Shown: positions 25,811 to 35,418 of the stretch, one piece after another
How the letters are laid out: every line of letters starts with the position of its first letter
Numbering within the stretch: the stretch's first letter is position 1
Assembly: GCF_021738965.1 (NCBI RefSeq)
Contig: NZ_JAKKOQ010000017.1
Coordinates: 34,053-98,052 of the forward strand
Direction of reading: 5' to 3'
DNA from: Gordonia zhenghanii
Lineage (GTDB): Bacteria; Actinomycetota; Actinomycetes; Mycobacteriales; Mycobacteriaceae
DNA: 64,000 nucleotides
Program-made: the position numbers and the translations under genes
The notes under the pieces: model-generated
Told to the model about the DNA's origin: nothing
The model's database searches: none
Seen by the model: the letters and a program-made list of their open reading frames with translations, nothing else

Positions 25811-28212
25811 ACGTTCTCCTTGATCAGGCCGACGCACGAATAGGCGAGGTCGGGGACCACGTCGACGGGCACGCCGCGTTCGGCGGCCAGCATTCGGATG
25901 TGCTCGTGATCAGCCAGATCAGGTTCGCGCACCAGGATCCGCCACGGGACGCGACGCAGCAGGACGCGGGTGGTCTCACCGATCCCGGGCTTCACGAAGT
26001 TGATCGACGACAACTCGTACCGTTTCTGCATCGCCTCGATCGACGCCCACCCGTCCCACTGCGGAGTTCGGTCCGCGTCCTGAAGGGCAGCGGCGTGTGC
26101 GACGGCGTCGTCGGCGACGGCCTCGAATTCGGCTGCGACCGTGTCGAGGAACCGGTTCGAGACGTCGAACGGGGCGAGATCGCGGTAGAACTTCGCACCG
26201 TGGAAATCACCGGGCTTGATCAGCTCGTCGTTCAGTACGGTCCGCGAGACGAGCCCGGACACCGTCGAATTGAGGCAGGCCGACGCGATGAGGAAGTCGT
26301 CCCGAGTCCCGTACAGGCGGGTGCACGAACCGGGGTCGGCGAGGACCGCGAGCTCGTCGTTCAACCGGGCGCCGCCGGCCGCTGCGTACTCGTCGAGGGC
26401 CGCGGTCAACTCGCGGGCGATCGCGCCCTTACCCGTCCAGCCGTCGACGAACACGACCGAATCCGGATCATGACGTATGGCGATGTAGTCGAGGGCGACG
26501 GCGTCGATGCCGCGGCCCCGCACGATCGACACTCCGTAATGGGCGGGCGTGAGGCCGCGCGACCACCGGATCCAGCGAGCGATGAGGACACCGATCGGAG
26601 TGCCGGCACGCGCCAGCGACACCAGTGTTGGCGTCGGCGACCGCTCGGTCAGAATCAGCTCGGCGACGGTGCCGACCGCGAGCGCGAGACGTCGCGCCGA
26701 TCCGGCCAACGCCGCGTCGAACAACTCCAGATACTCTGCGCCCGGCTGGAATTCGATCGGCAACGACTCCGCGTAATGCGCGAGACCCGCCTGGATGCGA
26801 CGCTCGCGTTCGGCGAGGTCGCCTTCCAGAGAGAACTCCGACAGATCCTTCAACAGCCACGCGACCTCGGAAGGGCCGTACGAGCCGAAGTCGGGGCCGC
26901 GCAACGGATCCCCGACCGGAGCCTGCCGGCTCGACGCATGCGCGCGCGCCGCGGTCAGCCGACCCGGATCGGCCGACGGGATCGTCACCACGACGACCCG
27001 GTGACCGGCTGCACTGAGCACGTCGAGGAGTCCGCCGTTGGCGCGCAGCACAGCGGTGTCGGCGGGGTCGTCGATCACCAGCAGGACCCCGGGCGTGGCC
27101 TGCGATCCCGGAGCCGCGACGTTGTAGAGGAAACGCGGAGCGTCCTGGGCGTCTTCCGGCGCGGGGAACGAGAAGCCGCGTCGCAGCGGGTAGCCGTCCT
27201 CGTCGACGACGTGCGCCGGGGAACGCGACGTGGTCTGGAACGCGGCGTCGACGCCCTGGTCGGCGAGGCGTTCGGCGATGCACAGAGGCAGGTACATCAA
27301 CTCTTCATGGCCGACGACGGTCACCGGCTCCCGGGCGTCGAACACACCGCGCAGCCCGGCTGCGAGGTCGTCGACCGCGCGGTGGAACGGCTCGGTGTCG
27401 GCCGCGAGGAAGCCGTGGCGGCCGCCGTCCGGGACGGTCGCAGGCCACGGCGCCGACACGAACTCGATCGTGCCGGGCACGTCGGACGTCGGATTCAGGT
27501 CGGCGGGGGCCAGAGCGCACACCCGATCGGTCAGATCGTCGGGCAGCGACACCTGCCCCGCCGCCAGCGCGACGAAGTCGATCGTGACTCCGATGCGTTC
27601 CGCGGAAGCGGCGCACTGCGCTCGGTGCTCGGCCGACCGCATGTCGACGAGCGACGCGACGATGTACCGACGGTGCGGGTCCAGACCGTGCAACGCTTCG
27701 ATCGCCTCGATCGCGGTCCGCCCGGTGCTGATCTCGTCGTCGACCAGCACCACCGGGACCGTCGGATCGGTTGCGAGGAGGGCGCCGTCGACCGGTTGCA
27801 GCAGGTGGGTCGTCGCGTGCGAGTGCCCCTCCTCGAACGAACCGTGGATCGTCGCCGATGCGACCGCCCGTCGCGACGAGTGCAGATAGCGTGCGGCTCC
27901 TACGCGTTCTGCGACGCAGTGCCCGAGCCCGGTCGCCGTCTCCGCGAATCCGAGGACCGTCGCGGTTCGTGCCTCGTCGCCGAGCAGACCGACGACGGTG
28001 TCGCCGAGGCGGTTCGCCGCCTCGCGGACCTGTGCGGGCGGCGTCGGCAGATGCTTTCCGAGAACCGTCGACACGAGCAGGTGTGCCCGCTTCGGGTTGC
28101 GCCGCAGCCCGAGCTGCACCAGTGCGTCGACGCCGTCGCCGGACACGCTCGCGCCGAACTCGGCGGTGACCCAGGACGACGCGACGCCTGCGGTGCTCGC
28201 GCTCGTGGTCAT
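25807..28212 (-). CDS. Double phosphoribosyltransferase-like protein (PRTase-TRSP plus StiP-like)
   Basis: An 801-residue fusion. The N-terminal half (about 1-375) is a phosphoribosyltransferase with the PRPP-binding motif V-V-L-V-D-D-E-I-S-T-G-R-T near residue 155, followed by a TRSP-type domain. The C-terminal half (about 450-800) resembles StiP family proteins, now viewed as divergent phosphoribosyltransferases, with S-V-V-F-V-D-G-W-T-G-K-G-A near residue 580. Many Ter operons encode these as two genes; here they are one polypeptide. Both ends overlap neighbours by ATGA. Together with the lyase and HAD protein it probably builds a nucleoside-like compound, as proposed for Ter operons; the product is unknown. 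Confidence 0.82.
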   Translation of the reverse strand: MTTSASTAGVASSWVTAEFGASVSGDGVDALVQLGLRRNPKRAHLLVSTVLGKHLPTPPAQVREAANRLGDTVVGLLGDEARTATVLGFAETATGLGHCVAERVGAARYLHSSRRAVASATIHGSFEEGHSHATTHLLQPVDGALLATDPTVPVVLVDDEISTGRTAIEAIEALHGLDPHRRYIVASLVDMRSAEHRAQCAASAERIGVTIDFVALAAGQVSLPDDLTDRVCALAPADLNPTSDVPGTIEFVSAPWPATVPDGGRHGFLAADTEPFHRAVDDLAAGLRGVFDAREPVTVVGHEELMYLPLCIAERLADQGVDAAFQTTSRSPAHVVDEDGYPLRRGFSFPAPEDAQDAPRFLYNVAAPGSQATPGVLLVIDDPADTAVLRANGGLLDVLSAAGHRVVVVTIPSADPGRLTAARAHASSRQAPVGDPLRGPDFGSYGPSEVAWLLKDLSEFSLEGDLAERERRIQAGLAHYAESLPIEFQPGAEYLELFDAALAGSARRLALAVGTVAELILTERSPTPTLVSLARAGTPIGVLIARWIRWSRGLTPAHYGVSIVRGRGIDAVALDYIAIRHDPDSVVFVDGWTGKGAIARELTAALDEYAAAGGARLNDELAVLADPGSCTRLYGTRDDFLIASACLNSTVSGLVSRTVLNDELIKPGDFHGAKFYRDLAPFDVSNRFLDTVAAEFEAVADDAVAHAAALQDADRTPQWDGWASIEAMQKRYELSSINFVKPGIGETTRVLLRRVPWRILVREPDLADHEHIRMLAAERGVPVDVVPDLAYSCVGLIKENV

Positions 28213-29390
28213 TCGCTGCTCCATTCGGTGAGGAGGTCGACGAAGTTGACGTCGGGCCGCGCCACCCCGAACACGTGTGCTCGATCGAGCACGGCGAGCG
28301 CCCAATTGCGGTGCGGCTTCAGCTCGTTCATCTTGTTGCCGTACGACGACGCCTGAGCGCCGCCGCCGTCGCCGTCGAGGATGTCGAGCGCATCGGAGTA
28401 CTCCTCGTCGGCGACGCACGACAGCGCGTGCACGGCCCCGACATGCACCGGATGGATGACGGTCTTCCCGGTGATCCCGTTCGCGCGATCCAGGGCGATC
28501 TCGCGGAGGAGGCCGTCCATGTCGCGGCTGACCAGGTGCTGACGGAAGTAGACCGCGTCGAGTTCACGGAAGGGTGTGTGCCGCAACGTCGGCGCGAACA
28601 TGCGCTCGTGGTTGGCGAAGTACTCCCACACCGGGCCGGTGATCACGAAGCCGGTGCCGTCGCTGCGCCCCAGCACGTTGACGATCGCGGCGATCACGTC
28701 GGCGGCCACCCGCACGTCGTAGATGGTGACGTCGCGGTCGCGGCGGATCCCGAACAGGCCGCAGATGTCGGTGGCCCCGATCCGGACCGCGAGGACTCGG
28801 TCGCGGTGTCGGTTCAAGACGTCGCGGATGGCTACGAGTTCGGCGTCGCGCGTCTCCCGGTGGACGATGCGCGGACTCTCCAGCACCGGCATCGCGAAGA
28901 GCGGTCGGCCCAGTTCAGCGGATGCGGCGGCGACCGCGTCCAACGCGGCCCCGCCGGTGGACGCTTCGAACTTCGGGATGACGAATCCGGCGAGGCAGTG
29001 CTCGGCGCCGAGGGCGGCGGTGACCGTCTCGATGTGGTCGATCGATCGGATCCGGACGAACAGCAGCATCCCCGACCAGCCCTGCTCGGCGAACTCGGTG
29101 ATCGCATCGATGGTCCCGGCGAGGGCGAGTGCCTCCTCGTCGTCGGCGACGGCGTCCTCCAGGTCGATGACCATCGAGGTGACGCCTTCAGCGGCACGAC
29201 GCCGGACGACAGCGGCCAGGTCCGGCCGGGTCGCGGGGACGTACAAGGTGGCGCCCAACGCCACCGCGAGATGCGCGATCGGCGACCCGAGGGTCACCGG
29301 TTGGGGGCGGCGCCGGAACAGACGGTCGCACTGTGCGTCGTCGAGCTGCGAGAAGTGGGTGATTCCTCGGGTCGTAGTCGTCTCGGTCAC
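28209..29390 (-). CDS. HpcH/HpaI aldolase / citrate lyase-type enzyme of the Ter operon
   Basis: A 393-residue TIM-barrel C-C lyase. Typical features are M-V-I-D-L-E-D-A-V-A near residue 77 (metal and acid site), R-I-R-S near residue 114, and H-P-V-H-V near residue 315. GTG 29390 is chosen because AAAGGAG lies 6 bases upstream; the ATG two codons earlier abuts the ribosome site. The stop overlaps the next start (ATGA). It is larger than the ~290-residue CitE proteins and belongs to the branch found in Ter biosynthetic operons. Confidence 0.85.
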   Translation of the reverse strand: MTETTTTRGITHFSQLDDAQCDRLFRRRPQPVTLGSPIAHLAVALGATLYVPATRPDLAAVVRRRAAEGVTSMVIDLEDAVADDEEALALAGTIDAITEFAEQGWSGMLLFVRIRSIDHIETVTAALGAEHCLAGFVIPKFEASTGGAALDAVAAASAELGRPLFAMPVLESPRIVHRETRDAELVAIRDVLNRHRDRVLAVRIGATDICGLFGIRRDRDVTIYDVRVAADVIAAIVNVLGRSDGTGFVITGPVWEYFANHERMFAPTLRHTPFRELDAVYFRQHLVSRDMDGLLREIALDRANGITGKTVIHPVHVGAVHALSCVADEEYSDALDILDGDGGGAQASSYGNKMNELKPHRNWALAVLDRAHVFGVARPDVNFVDLLTEWSSE

Positions 29391-29415
29391 GGTCATCTCC
29401 TTTCGGGGAGGCGCG

Positions 29416-30603
29416 TCAGGGGTGCGCGACCTGCTCCCGCATCCGACCGATGATCTCGGTGATGCGGGTGTCGACGGCGCGCAACTGGGTGAGGTAGCTC
29501 CAGTAGTCGGGGTGGATGCGTTCGAGGGTGGTCGCGGCGCGGTCGATGCGATCGCTCTGCGCGTCGAGGACCGACCCCCACTCGCGTTCCAGCCCGTGAC
29601 CGAGCGCGAAATGCTGTGCGTCGCGAACCCGGAACCGCACCTGCGCCGACGCCTCCACCGGATCGTGACGCACTTCGCGCAGATCGGTCAGACGGTCGAA
29701 GGCGCGGTCGAGTTCGTCGTCGGCGTGGGTCAAGCGGGTCCGTGCCCGCTCGGAGGCGGCGAGCGCCTCGTCGGGCGCCCCCGACACCAGCGATCGGGCG
29801 CGATCGAGTTCAGTCGTCGCCGCTGCGAGGTCGGCGCGCACGTCGTCCGGCGTCGAGACCAGGTCCGCCGAGCATTCGGCGCTGAACTCACGGAGCAACG
29901 ACGACACCACCGCGGGGATCTTCTCCAGACGCGTGGTGACGGCCTGCCGTCGGGTATCGAGCGATCGGATGGTCCGGTCGGCGTCCGCGGCCATGCGTGG
30001 CGCCTCGTCGAGCAGTCGTCGCACGTTCTCGGCTGCGGCGACCACCGCCTCGCCGGTACGGCGACGCTCGGCGATGCCCGACGCCGCCTCGAACGCCGAC
30101 AAGTCCTGGGCGAGGGCGTCCGCAGCCGCACGTACCGAGGAGAGTCCGGCGTGCTCGGGTCGTGCCGAGTCGAGTGCGGTGAGTGCGCTCGTAGCCGCCA
30201 CCCGAGCGTCGCGATCGGCCTGTTCGGCGCCCGCGGCAGCGGCCTGTCCCGCGTTCAGTGCGCGGCTGTGAGCGCGTCCGAACCGATCCAGCGTCGCCGA
30301 CACCTGAGCGAACCCGCGCAGGCAGTCGTCGACCGCGGCGGGCGTCGCATCAGGCGACCCGTCTGCGGAGACCGTCAGGTACCGCGTGATGACACCGTCG
30401 TACTGATCGCGGACCGCATCCCATTCGGCGGGCGGGACGGACCCGGGCGACACCGCGCGGGCCGCGCGCACCGCCGGAGCGATCTTCCCCATCTCCCGTT
30501 CGCAGGCGAAGAACGCGTCGGTCAACGCCGCGAGCTGCGCCGGGGTGGCGCGATCAGCTTGCGGTCGTCTGCCGAACAGGCTGCGGCGCGGGTTGCTGGG
30601 CAC
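29416..30603 (-). CDS. Coiled-coil protein of the Ter operon
   Basis: A 395-residue, alanine- and arginine-rich, helix-dominated protein with no membrane segment or signal peptide. Long heptad-like stretches cover about residues 60-300. Its tail (H-P-D-Y-W-S-Y-L-T-Q-L-R) is the most distinctive part. I do not recognise a catalytic domain. It lies between the TerA-like gene and the lyase gene, with 25 bases to the latter, so a scaffolding role in the Ter complex is an inference. Confidence 0.65.
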   Translation of the reverse strand: MPSNPRRSLFGRRPQADRATPAQLAALTDAFFACEREMGKIAPAVRAARAVSPGSVPPAEWDAVRDQYDGVITRYLTVSADGSPDATPAAVDDCLRGFAQVSATLDRFGRAHSRALNAGQAAAAGAEQADRDARVAATSALTALDSARPEHAGLSSVRAAADALAQDLSAFEAASGIAERRRTGEAVVAAAENVRRLLDEAPRMAADADRTIRSLDTRRQAVTTRLEKIPAVVSSLLREFSAECSADLVSTPDDVRADLAAATTELDRARSLVSGAPDEALAASERARTRLTHADDELDRAFDRLTDLREVRHDPVEASAQVRFRVRDAQHFALGHGLEREWGSVLDAQSDRIDRAATTLERIHPDYWSYLTQLRAVDTRITEIIGRMREQVAHP

Positions 30604-30671
30604 TCTTCGATGCTAACGATTCGGGCGACGATCACCGGGTCGGCCAGGGGAGCCCCGGCCGACCACGACGG

Positions 30672-31280
30672 TCACTTCTTGCCCGCGGTCCACTTCATGC
30701 CGAATCCGTATGCGGCGTCGACGTCGCGCTGCGCGCCGTGGATGTAGCGGACTTCGCGCTGCACCTGCATCTCGCCGTCCACGTTGGTGAGCATCGCGAT
30801 GGCGCACGAGAGCGCCTTGTCGTCTGCCGAGTCCAGACGGACCTCGACCTGCGGGCCGGACGTCGGCATCAAAGTGACCGACCCGTTCGCAGTCGACCAG
30901 TTCGGGGCGCCCTCGTAGATGTAGGCGAAGATCAGCACCCGACGGAAGCGATTCACGTCTCCGAGGTTGATGTGCAGGTTCTCGCCGCCCTCGGACCCGC
31001 CGCTGCGGTCGTCGCCGTCCAAGAAGATGAACGGCGGACGGTTCAGGTCGCCGAACGAGTTGCCGAGCGCCTGCACGACGCCCTTCGAGCCGTCGGCCAA
31101 CTCGTACATCGCGGCCAGATCGAGGTCGATCGCCGTGTTCCGTTTGAAGAATCCGCGCGAGGGAGCCGACTGCGTCCAGTTCAGGTTCACGCGCATCGTG
31201 CCCTGCGACTCGCCCCGCTTGGTCAGCGACACCGACGGGGTGTTCTTGTCGAGCGTCACTTTGTTCATGTTTATCGCCAT
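30672..31280 (-). CDS. TerA-like TerD-superfamily protein
   Basis: A 202-residue TerD-superfamily protein (D-L-D-L-A-A-M-Y-E-L near residue 51, F-L-D-G-D-D-R-S-G-G near 87, then N-L-H-I-N-L-G-D). It lacks the M-x-V-x-L-x-K-G start of TerD and ends in F-G-M-K-W-T-A-G-K-K, which suits the TerA-like branch. It lies 11 bases after the TerC-like gene and is likely co-transcribed. Calcium binding through the acidic loop is inferred. Confidence 0.82.
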   Translation of the reverse strand: MAINMNKVTLDKNTPSVSLTKRGESQGTMRVNLNWTQSAPSRGFFKRNTAIDLDLAAMYELADGSKGVVQALGNSFGDLNRPPFIFLDGDDRSGGSEGGENLHINLGDVNRFRRVLIFAYIYEGAPNWSTANGSVTLMPTSGPQVEVRLDSADDKALSCAIAMLTNVDGEMQVQREVRYIHGAQRDVDAAYGFGMKWTAGKK

Positions 31281-31291
31281 GTTCTGCCGTC

Positions 31292-32392
31292 CTATTTCGC
31301 GTCGAGTGGTTCGTTGGTGACTTCGGCGTCTGCTTCACGTCGCTTGCGGATGATGCTCGTGACGAGTGCGGCGATGATCAGGACGACGCCGACCAGGCCG
31401 GTGACGACCTCGGGAACGGGAGTGCCGATCGAGTACATGAGGATGAACGCCAACGCGCCGATCGCCCAGTGAGCACCGTGCTCGAGGTAGACGTACTCCG
31501 ACAGCGTGCCCTGGCGCACCAGGTACACGGTCAGCGAACGGACGAACATCGCGCCGATCAGGCCGAGGCCGAGCGCGATGATGATCGGGTCGGCGGTGAT
31601 CGCGAATGCGCCGATCACGCCGTCGAACGAGAACGACGCGTCCAGGACCTCGAGGTACAGGAACAGGAAGAAGCCGGCCTTGCCGGTGGCCTTGGCCAGA
31701 TCGGACGGACCCGACGAGGGCTCGTCGTCTTCGTCGGTGTTGAACATCTCGCCGAGTCCGTTGACGACGATGTACGTGATCATGCCGAGAGCGCCCGCGA
31801 TCATGACCGTGCTCGACTCACCCTCGTGCGCGATGTAGCTCGCGGTGATCACGAGGACGCCGGTGGCGATCACGACGTTGAGCATGTCGAGCTTGCCGAT
31901 GCGGATCAGCGGTCGTTCGATCCACGAGAGCCAGGTGATCTCTTTGTCCTCGAAGATGAAGCCGAGGAACAACATCAGCAGGAACATGCCGCCGAACGCT
32001 GCGATCTGCGGGTGCGCGTCCGTGATGATGGTTTCGTAGCTTGGGTCGCCGTTGGCGAAGTGCGCGGCGTCGTTGGCAGGCGGATTCAACGCGAGGTCCA
32101 GCGCATCGACGGGGTTCAACCCGGATGCGAGCCAGACGACGGCGAGCGGGAACATCACGCGCATGCCGAAGACGGCGATCAAGATACCGATCGTGAGGAA
32201 GATCTTCTGCCAGAAGTCGCTCATCTTGCGGAGGACGGTGGCATTGATGACCGCGTTGTCGAACGAGAGCGAGATCTCGAGGATGCCGAGGATGAGAGTC
32301 AGCAGGAGAGCTTCGGGGCCGCCGTAGATGAACGCCACCACGAGGGAGGCGATGGTGACGAGGAACGACAGACCGAATATTCGGAGGATCAC
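31292..32392 (-). CDS. TerC-like DUF475 integral membrane protein
   Basis: A 366-residue protein with about nine membrane helices. The signature L-E-I-S-L-S-F-D-N-A-V-I-N-A near residue 43 and its repeat L-D-A-S-F-S-F-D-G-V-I near residue 249 form the paired intramembrane acid motifs of the TerC/LysE fold, probably a metal-ion path. GTG 32392 is chosen because the conserved V-I-L-R-I-F-G-L-S-F begins there; an ATG 13 codons upstream is possible. It is thought to assemble with TerD proteins into a membrane metal-sensing complex. Confidence 0.87.
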   Translation of the reverse strand: MILRIFGLSFLVTIASLVVAFIYGGPEALLLTLILGILEISLSFDNAVINATVLRKMSDFWQKIFLTIGILIAVFGMRVMFPLAVVWLASGLNPVDALDLALNPPANDAAHFANGDPSYETIITDAHPQIAAFGGMFLLMLFLGFIFEDKEITWLSWIERPLIRIGKLDMLNVVIATGVLVITASYIAHEGESSTVMIAGALGMITYIVVNGLGEMFNTDEDDEPSSGPSDLAKATGKAGFFLFLYLEVLDASFSFDGVIGAFAITADPIIIALGLGLIGAMFVRSLTVYLVRQGTLSEYVYLEHGAHWAIGALAFILMYSIGTPVPEVVTGLVGVVLIIAALVTSIIRKRREADAEVTNEPLDAK

Positions 32393-32525
32393 GTGCGGTG
32401 ACGGCCTTTCAAGTGAAGGGTCGGCGCGCATTCCCTACGAGAAGAGTCTGCAGCGGCCGGGCGCCGCTGCGGGCGCACAGCCGAATCCGGCGGTGCGCCC
32501 GCGGCAGCGGAGCTGGTCGAATAGG

Positions 32526-33101
32526 TCAGACGTTGACGCCGAAGTCGCGGGCGATGCCTGCGAGTCCGGAAGCGTAACCCTGGCCGATGGCGCGGAACTT
32601 CCACTCCGCGCCGTTGCGGTAGAGCTCGCCGAAGACCATCGCGGTCTCGGTCGACGCGTCCTCGGTCAGGTCGTAGCGGGCGATCTCGGAACCGTTGGCG
32701 CGGTTGACGACGCGGATGAACGCGTTGCGGACCTGTCCGAACGACTGGCTGCGGGCGTCGGCGTCGTAGATCGAGACGGGGAAGACGATGGAGTCGACCT
32801 CGGGCGGAACCGCGGCCAGGTCGACGTTGATCGCCTCGTCGTCGCCGTCGCCCTCACCGGTGGTGTTGTCGCCGGTGTGCTCGATGGAGCCGTCGGGCGA
32901 GCGGAGGTTATTGAAGAACACGAAGTGCTGGTCGGAGACGGACTTCTTGTCGGTCTTGAGCGCGATGGCGCTGCCGTCGAGGTCGAAGTCGGTGCCCGTC
33001 GTGGTGCGGACGTCCCAGCCGAGGCCGATGGTGACGGCGGTCAGTCCGGGGGCCTCTTTGGTCAGGGAGACGTTGCCGCCCTTGGTCAAGCTCACACCCA
33101 T
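32526..33101 (-). CDS. terD: TerD-family stress protein (first gene of Ter operon)
   Basis: A 191-residue TerD paralog of the protein at 22084-22659. It has the start [13 protein letters not shown] and both acidic calcium-site segments ([20 protein letters not shown]). GAAAGG lies before the ATG. It heads the minus-strand Ter operon downstream of a 391-base region without genes, where its promoter must lie. Confidence 0.92.
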   Translation of the reverse strand: MGVSLTKGGNVSLTKEAPGLTAVTIGLGWDVRTTTGTDFDLDGSAIALKTDKKSVSDQHFVFFNNLRSPDGSIEHTGDNTTGEGDGDDEAINVDLAAVPPEVDSIVFPVSIYDADARSQSFGQVRNAFIRVVNRANGSEIARYDLTEDASTETAMVFGELYRNGAEWKFRAIGQGYASGLAGIARDFGVNV

Positions 33102-33492
33102 GTGCGTTCCTTTCAATCGGCGAGCTGGCTGCTCGGGTTCGACGCATGCCCCGAAGTCCGGTGCAGCGTCACTGTAACGGCGTCTGACGTTGTCAGGTAA
33201 GGCGAGAAGTCGGTCGTCTGAACGAAGATTGAGTTCTCCAGAGGACCGAAGCGTCCATCTGCCGCCCTCATTTCCCCAGATTAGCGTGAACTGACCTCGT
33301 CGGCATGGGGGAGATTCCCCAGAAGATGACTTCTGTGCGGACTGAAGGCCGATCTGAGCCCATGACCGGGAGCGGCGGGACTCATCGCGAATGAGACTGT
33401 TTCGCGAATCCGTCCCATTCCGGCGGTGTCCAGTGGTACATGTCACAGAGGCGTCGAGTGCTGCGGGCGCTGTATCCACGGACGGGGACTCC
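33102..33492. other. Gene-free region between terD and the Tat-exported flavoprotein
   Basis: This 391-base divergent region must hold promoters for both sides. Visible elements are an inverted repeat TGGGG-GAGATT-CCCCA at 33306-33321 and a direct repeat TCGCGAAT at 33385-33392 and 33402-33409. I see no convincing small gene or RNA. Confidence 0.4.
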
Positions 33493-35292
33493 ATGAACGA
33501 CGCAGGTGGCTCGATCACGCGCAGAACAGCGCTGAAAGGCGCCGCGGCCGCGGCTGTGACGGCAGGAGCGCTGGCGGCCAGTCCGCTCGTGTCGGAGGCT
33601 GGTGCCGCACCGCGGACACGATCGAGACACGACGTAGCGATCTTCGGCGGCGGGATGGCAGGTCTGGCCGCTGCCCACGAACTCATTGAACGCGGCTTCA
33701 GCGTGACCGTGTACGAGCCGGGCAGGTTGGGTGGCAAAGCCTTCAGTCACGACGTCCCCGGTACCGCGAAAGGTGGCCGCAAAGCTCTACCGGGCGAACA
33801 CGGATTCCGGTTCTTCCCCGGCTGTTATCAGCACGTTCCCGACACGATGGAACGCATACCGGTGCCGGGCGGCGGCAACGTCCGCAGCAGGCATCTGGTG
33901 AACGTCGAGACCGCCGTCATCGCATTCGACGACGCCGGGTACGCGCCGACGACGACTCCGACGTCCGCGATCGGCATGATCGAGCACGCGGGACCGATCG
34001 TCGATCTGAACAACCTGCGCAACGCACTCACCACCGGCTTGAGCTTCGTCCGCGACATCTCACCGCTCGAGCTCGCGTACTTCGTCAATCGCGAACTGAT
34101 CTTCGCGACCAGCTGCGACGAACGGCGATACGGACAATGGGAGACGATGTCGTGGCGCGAATTCGTGAAGGCCGACAGTAAATCGCCCGCGTATCAGCGC
34201 TACCTGGCGGGAGCTCTCACTCGGGCGCTCGTCGCGGCCAAATCGGAGACCGCGTCGGCTCGCACCATTGGGTCCATCGGGCTGGCGCTCGCGACGTCGG
34301 CCACCGGACTGGTGCCGCAGTACGGAACAGGTCCGATCAACGGCGGCGTCGACCGGATTCTCAGCGCTCCGACCAGCCACGCGTGGATCGACCCCTGGGT
34401 CGCTTACCTCGAACGGCGTGGCGTCACGTTTGCGATGAACCAGAGCGTCGCCGCGTTCGACTACGCGGGCGGTCGGATCACCGGCGCGCGGCTGTCGTCC
34501 GGCGCGACAGTCGACGCGGACTGGTACGTCGCGGCGATGCCCATCGACCGGCTGGGCCCGCTGCTGACCCCCACACTGCTGGCGGCCGACCCGGCACTGC
34601 GCGGAATCGGGAAGCTGAACGACGATTGGATGGTCGGCATCCAGTTCTATCTGTCGCGACGCAGCGACCTGCCGCCCGGCCACATCGCTGCGCTCGGTAC
34701 CCCGTGGGCGTTGACCGGACTGTTCCAGGCGAAGCCGTGGGGCGTCGACTTCGCGAAGAAATACGGCGACGGTCGGACCCGCGACTGCTTGTCCATCGAC
34801 ATCTCCGACTGGGACAAGCCGGGAATCCTGTACGGGAAGCCGGCCAAACGCTGCACCAAGAAGGAGATCGCCAAAGAAGTCTGGGCGCAGATGAGTCGCG
34901 CGATGAACGCGGGCGGGAAGAAGCTTCTGCGCGACGAGGAGATCGTCGCGTGGTCCCTCGATCCCGGGATCAGCTGGACTCCGACGATCACCAACGCGAC
35001 ACCCCTCATGGTCAACACGGCCGGATCGTACGAACACCGCCCGCACGCTCACACGAAGATCCCCAACTTCTTCATCGGCGGTGACCACGTCCGCACCAAC
35101 ATCGATCTCGCGACCATGGAGGGCGCCAATGAGGCGGGCAGGCGAGTCGCCAACGCGATCATCGCCGCGTCCGACAGCCCGGCGGACGACGCTGCGGTGC
35201 ACCCGCTGTGGGAGCTGCCGTTCCTCGACCCGTTGAAGGCCGAAGACCGTCGGCGGTACCGATCCGGGCAGCGGCACGTGCTCGACGTCTGA
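33493..35292 (+). CDS. Tat-exported FAD-dependent amine oxidase-type protein
   Basis: A 599-residue flavoprotein. The N-terminus carries a twin-arginine signal ([10 protein letters not shown] at about residues 8-17), then a hydrophobic alanine stretch and an A-A-P cleavage region. The FAD motif [16 protein letters not shown] is near residue 48. [10 protein letters not shown], and a late [13 protein letters not shown] contact, place it with the phytoene-desaturase/hydroxysqualene-dehydroxylase-like amine oxidases. ATG 33493 follows GGGGACTCC. It probably works outside the membrane with FAD preloaded. The substrate is unknown. Confidence 0.85.
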   Translation: MNDAGGSITRRTALKGAAAAAVTAGALAASPLVSEAGAAPRTRSRHDVAIFGGGMAGLAAAHELIERGFSVTVYEPGRLGGKAFSHDVPGTAKGGRKALPGEHGFRFFPGCYQHVPDTMERIPVPGGGNVRSRHLVNVETAVIAFDDAGYAPTTTPTSAIGMIEHAGPIVDLNNLRNALTTGLSFVRDISPLELAYFVNRELIFATSCDERRYGQWETMSWREFVKADSKSPAYQRYLAGALTRALVAAKSETASARTIGSIGLALATSATGLVPQYGTGPINGGVDRILSAPTSHAWIDPWVAYLERRGVTFAMNQSVAAFDYAGGRITGARLSSGATVDADWYVAAMPIDRLGPLLTPTLLAADPALRGIGKLNDDWMVGIQFYLSRRSDLPPGHIAALGTPWALTGLFQAKPWGVDFAKKYGDGRTRDCLSIDISDWDKPGILYGKPAKRCTKKEIAKEVWAQMSRAMNAGGKKLLRDEEIVAWSLDPGISWTPTITNATPLMVNTAGSYEHRPHAHTKIPNFFIGGDHVRTNIDLATMEGANEAGRRVANAIIAASDSPADDAAVHPLWELPFLDPLKAEDRRRYRSGQRHVLDV

Positions 35293-35418
35293 GGTTCGTC
35301 GGGTCGTTCGAACGGTGCACAAACACGGCATTCCGCTGCGCGGATATCGGTGATCGGCATTACGCTCCACTCGATGACGCCCTCGAGGGGTTGGCGTCGA
35401 AGACAAGGAGTACCAAGG

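Noticed and set aside
25900..28356. 818-residue open frame opposite the phosphoribosyltransferase gene
   Set aside because: Arg/Val/Asp-rich sequence with no domain, typical of the antisense frame of a high-GC gene; the minus-strand gene has clear motifs and coupled starts.
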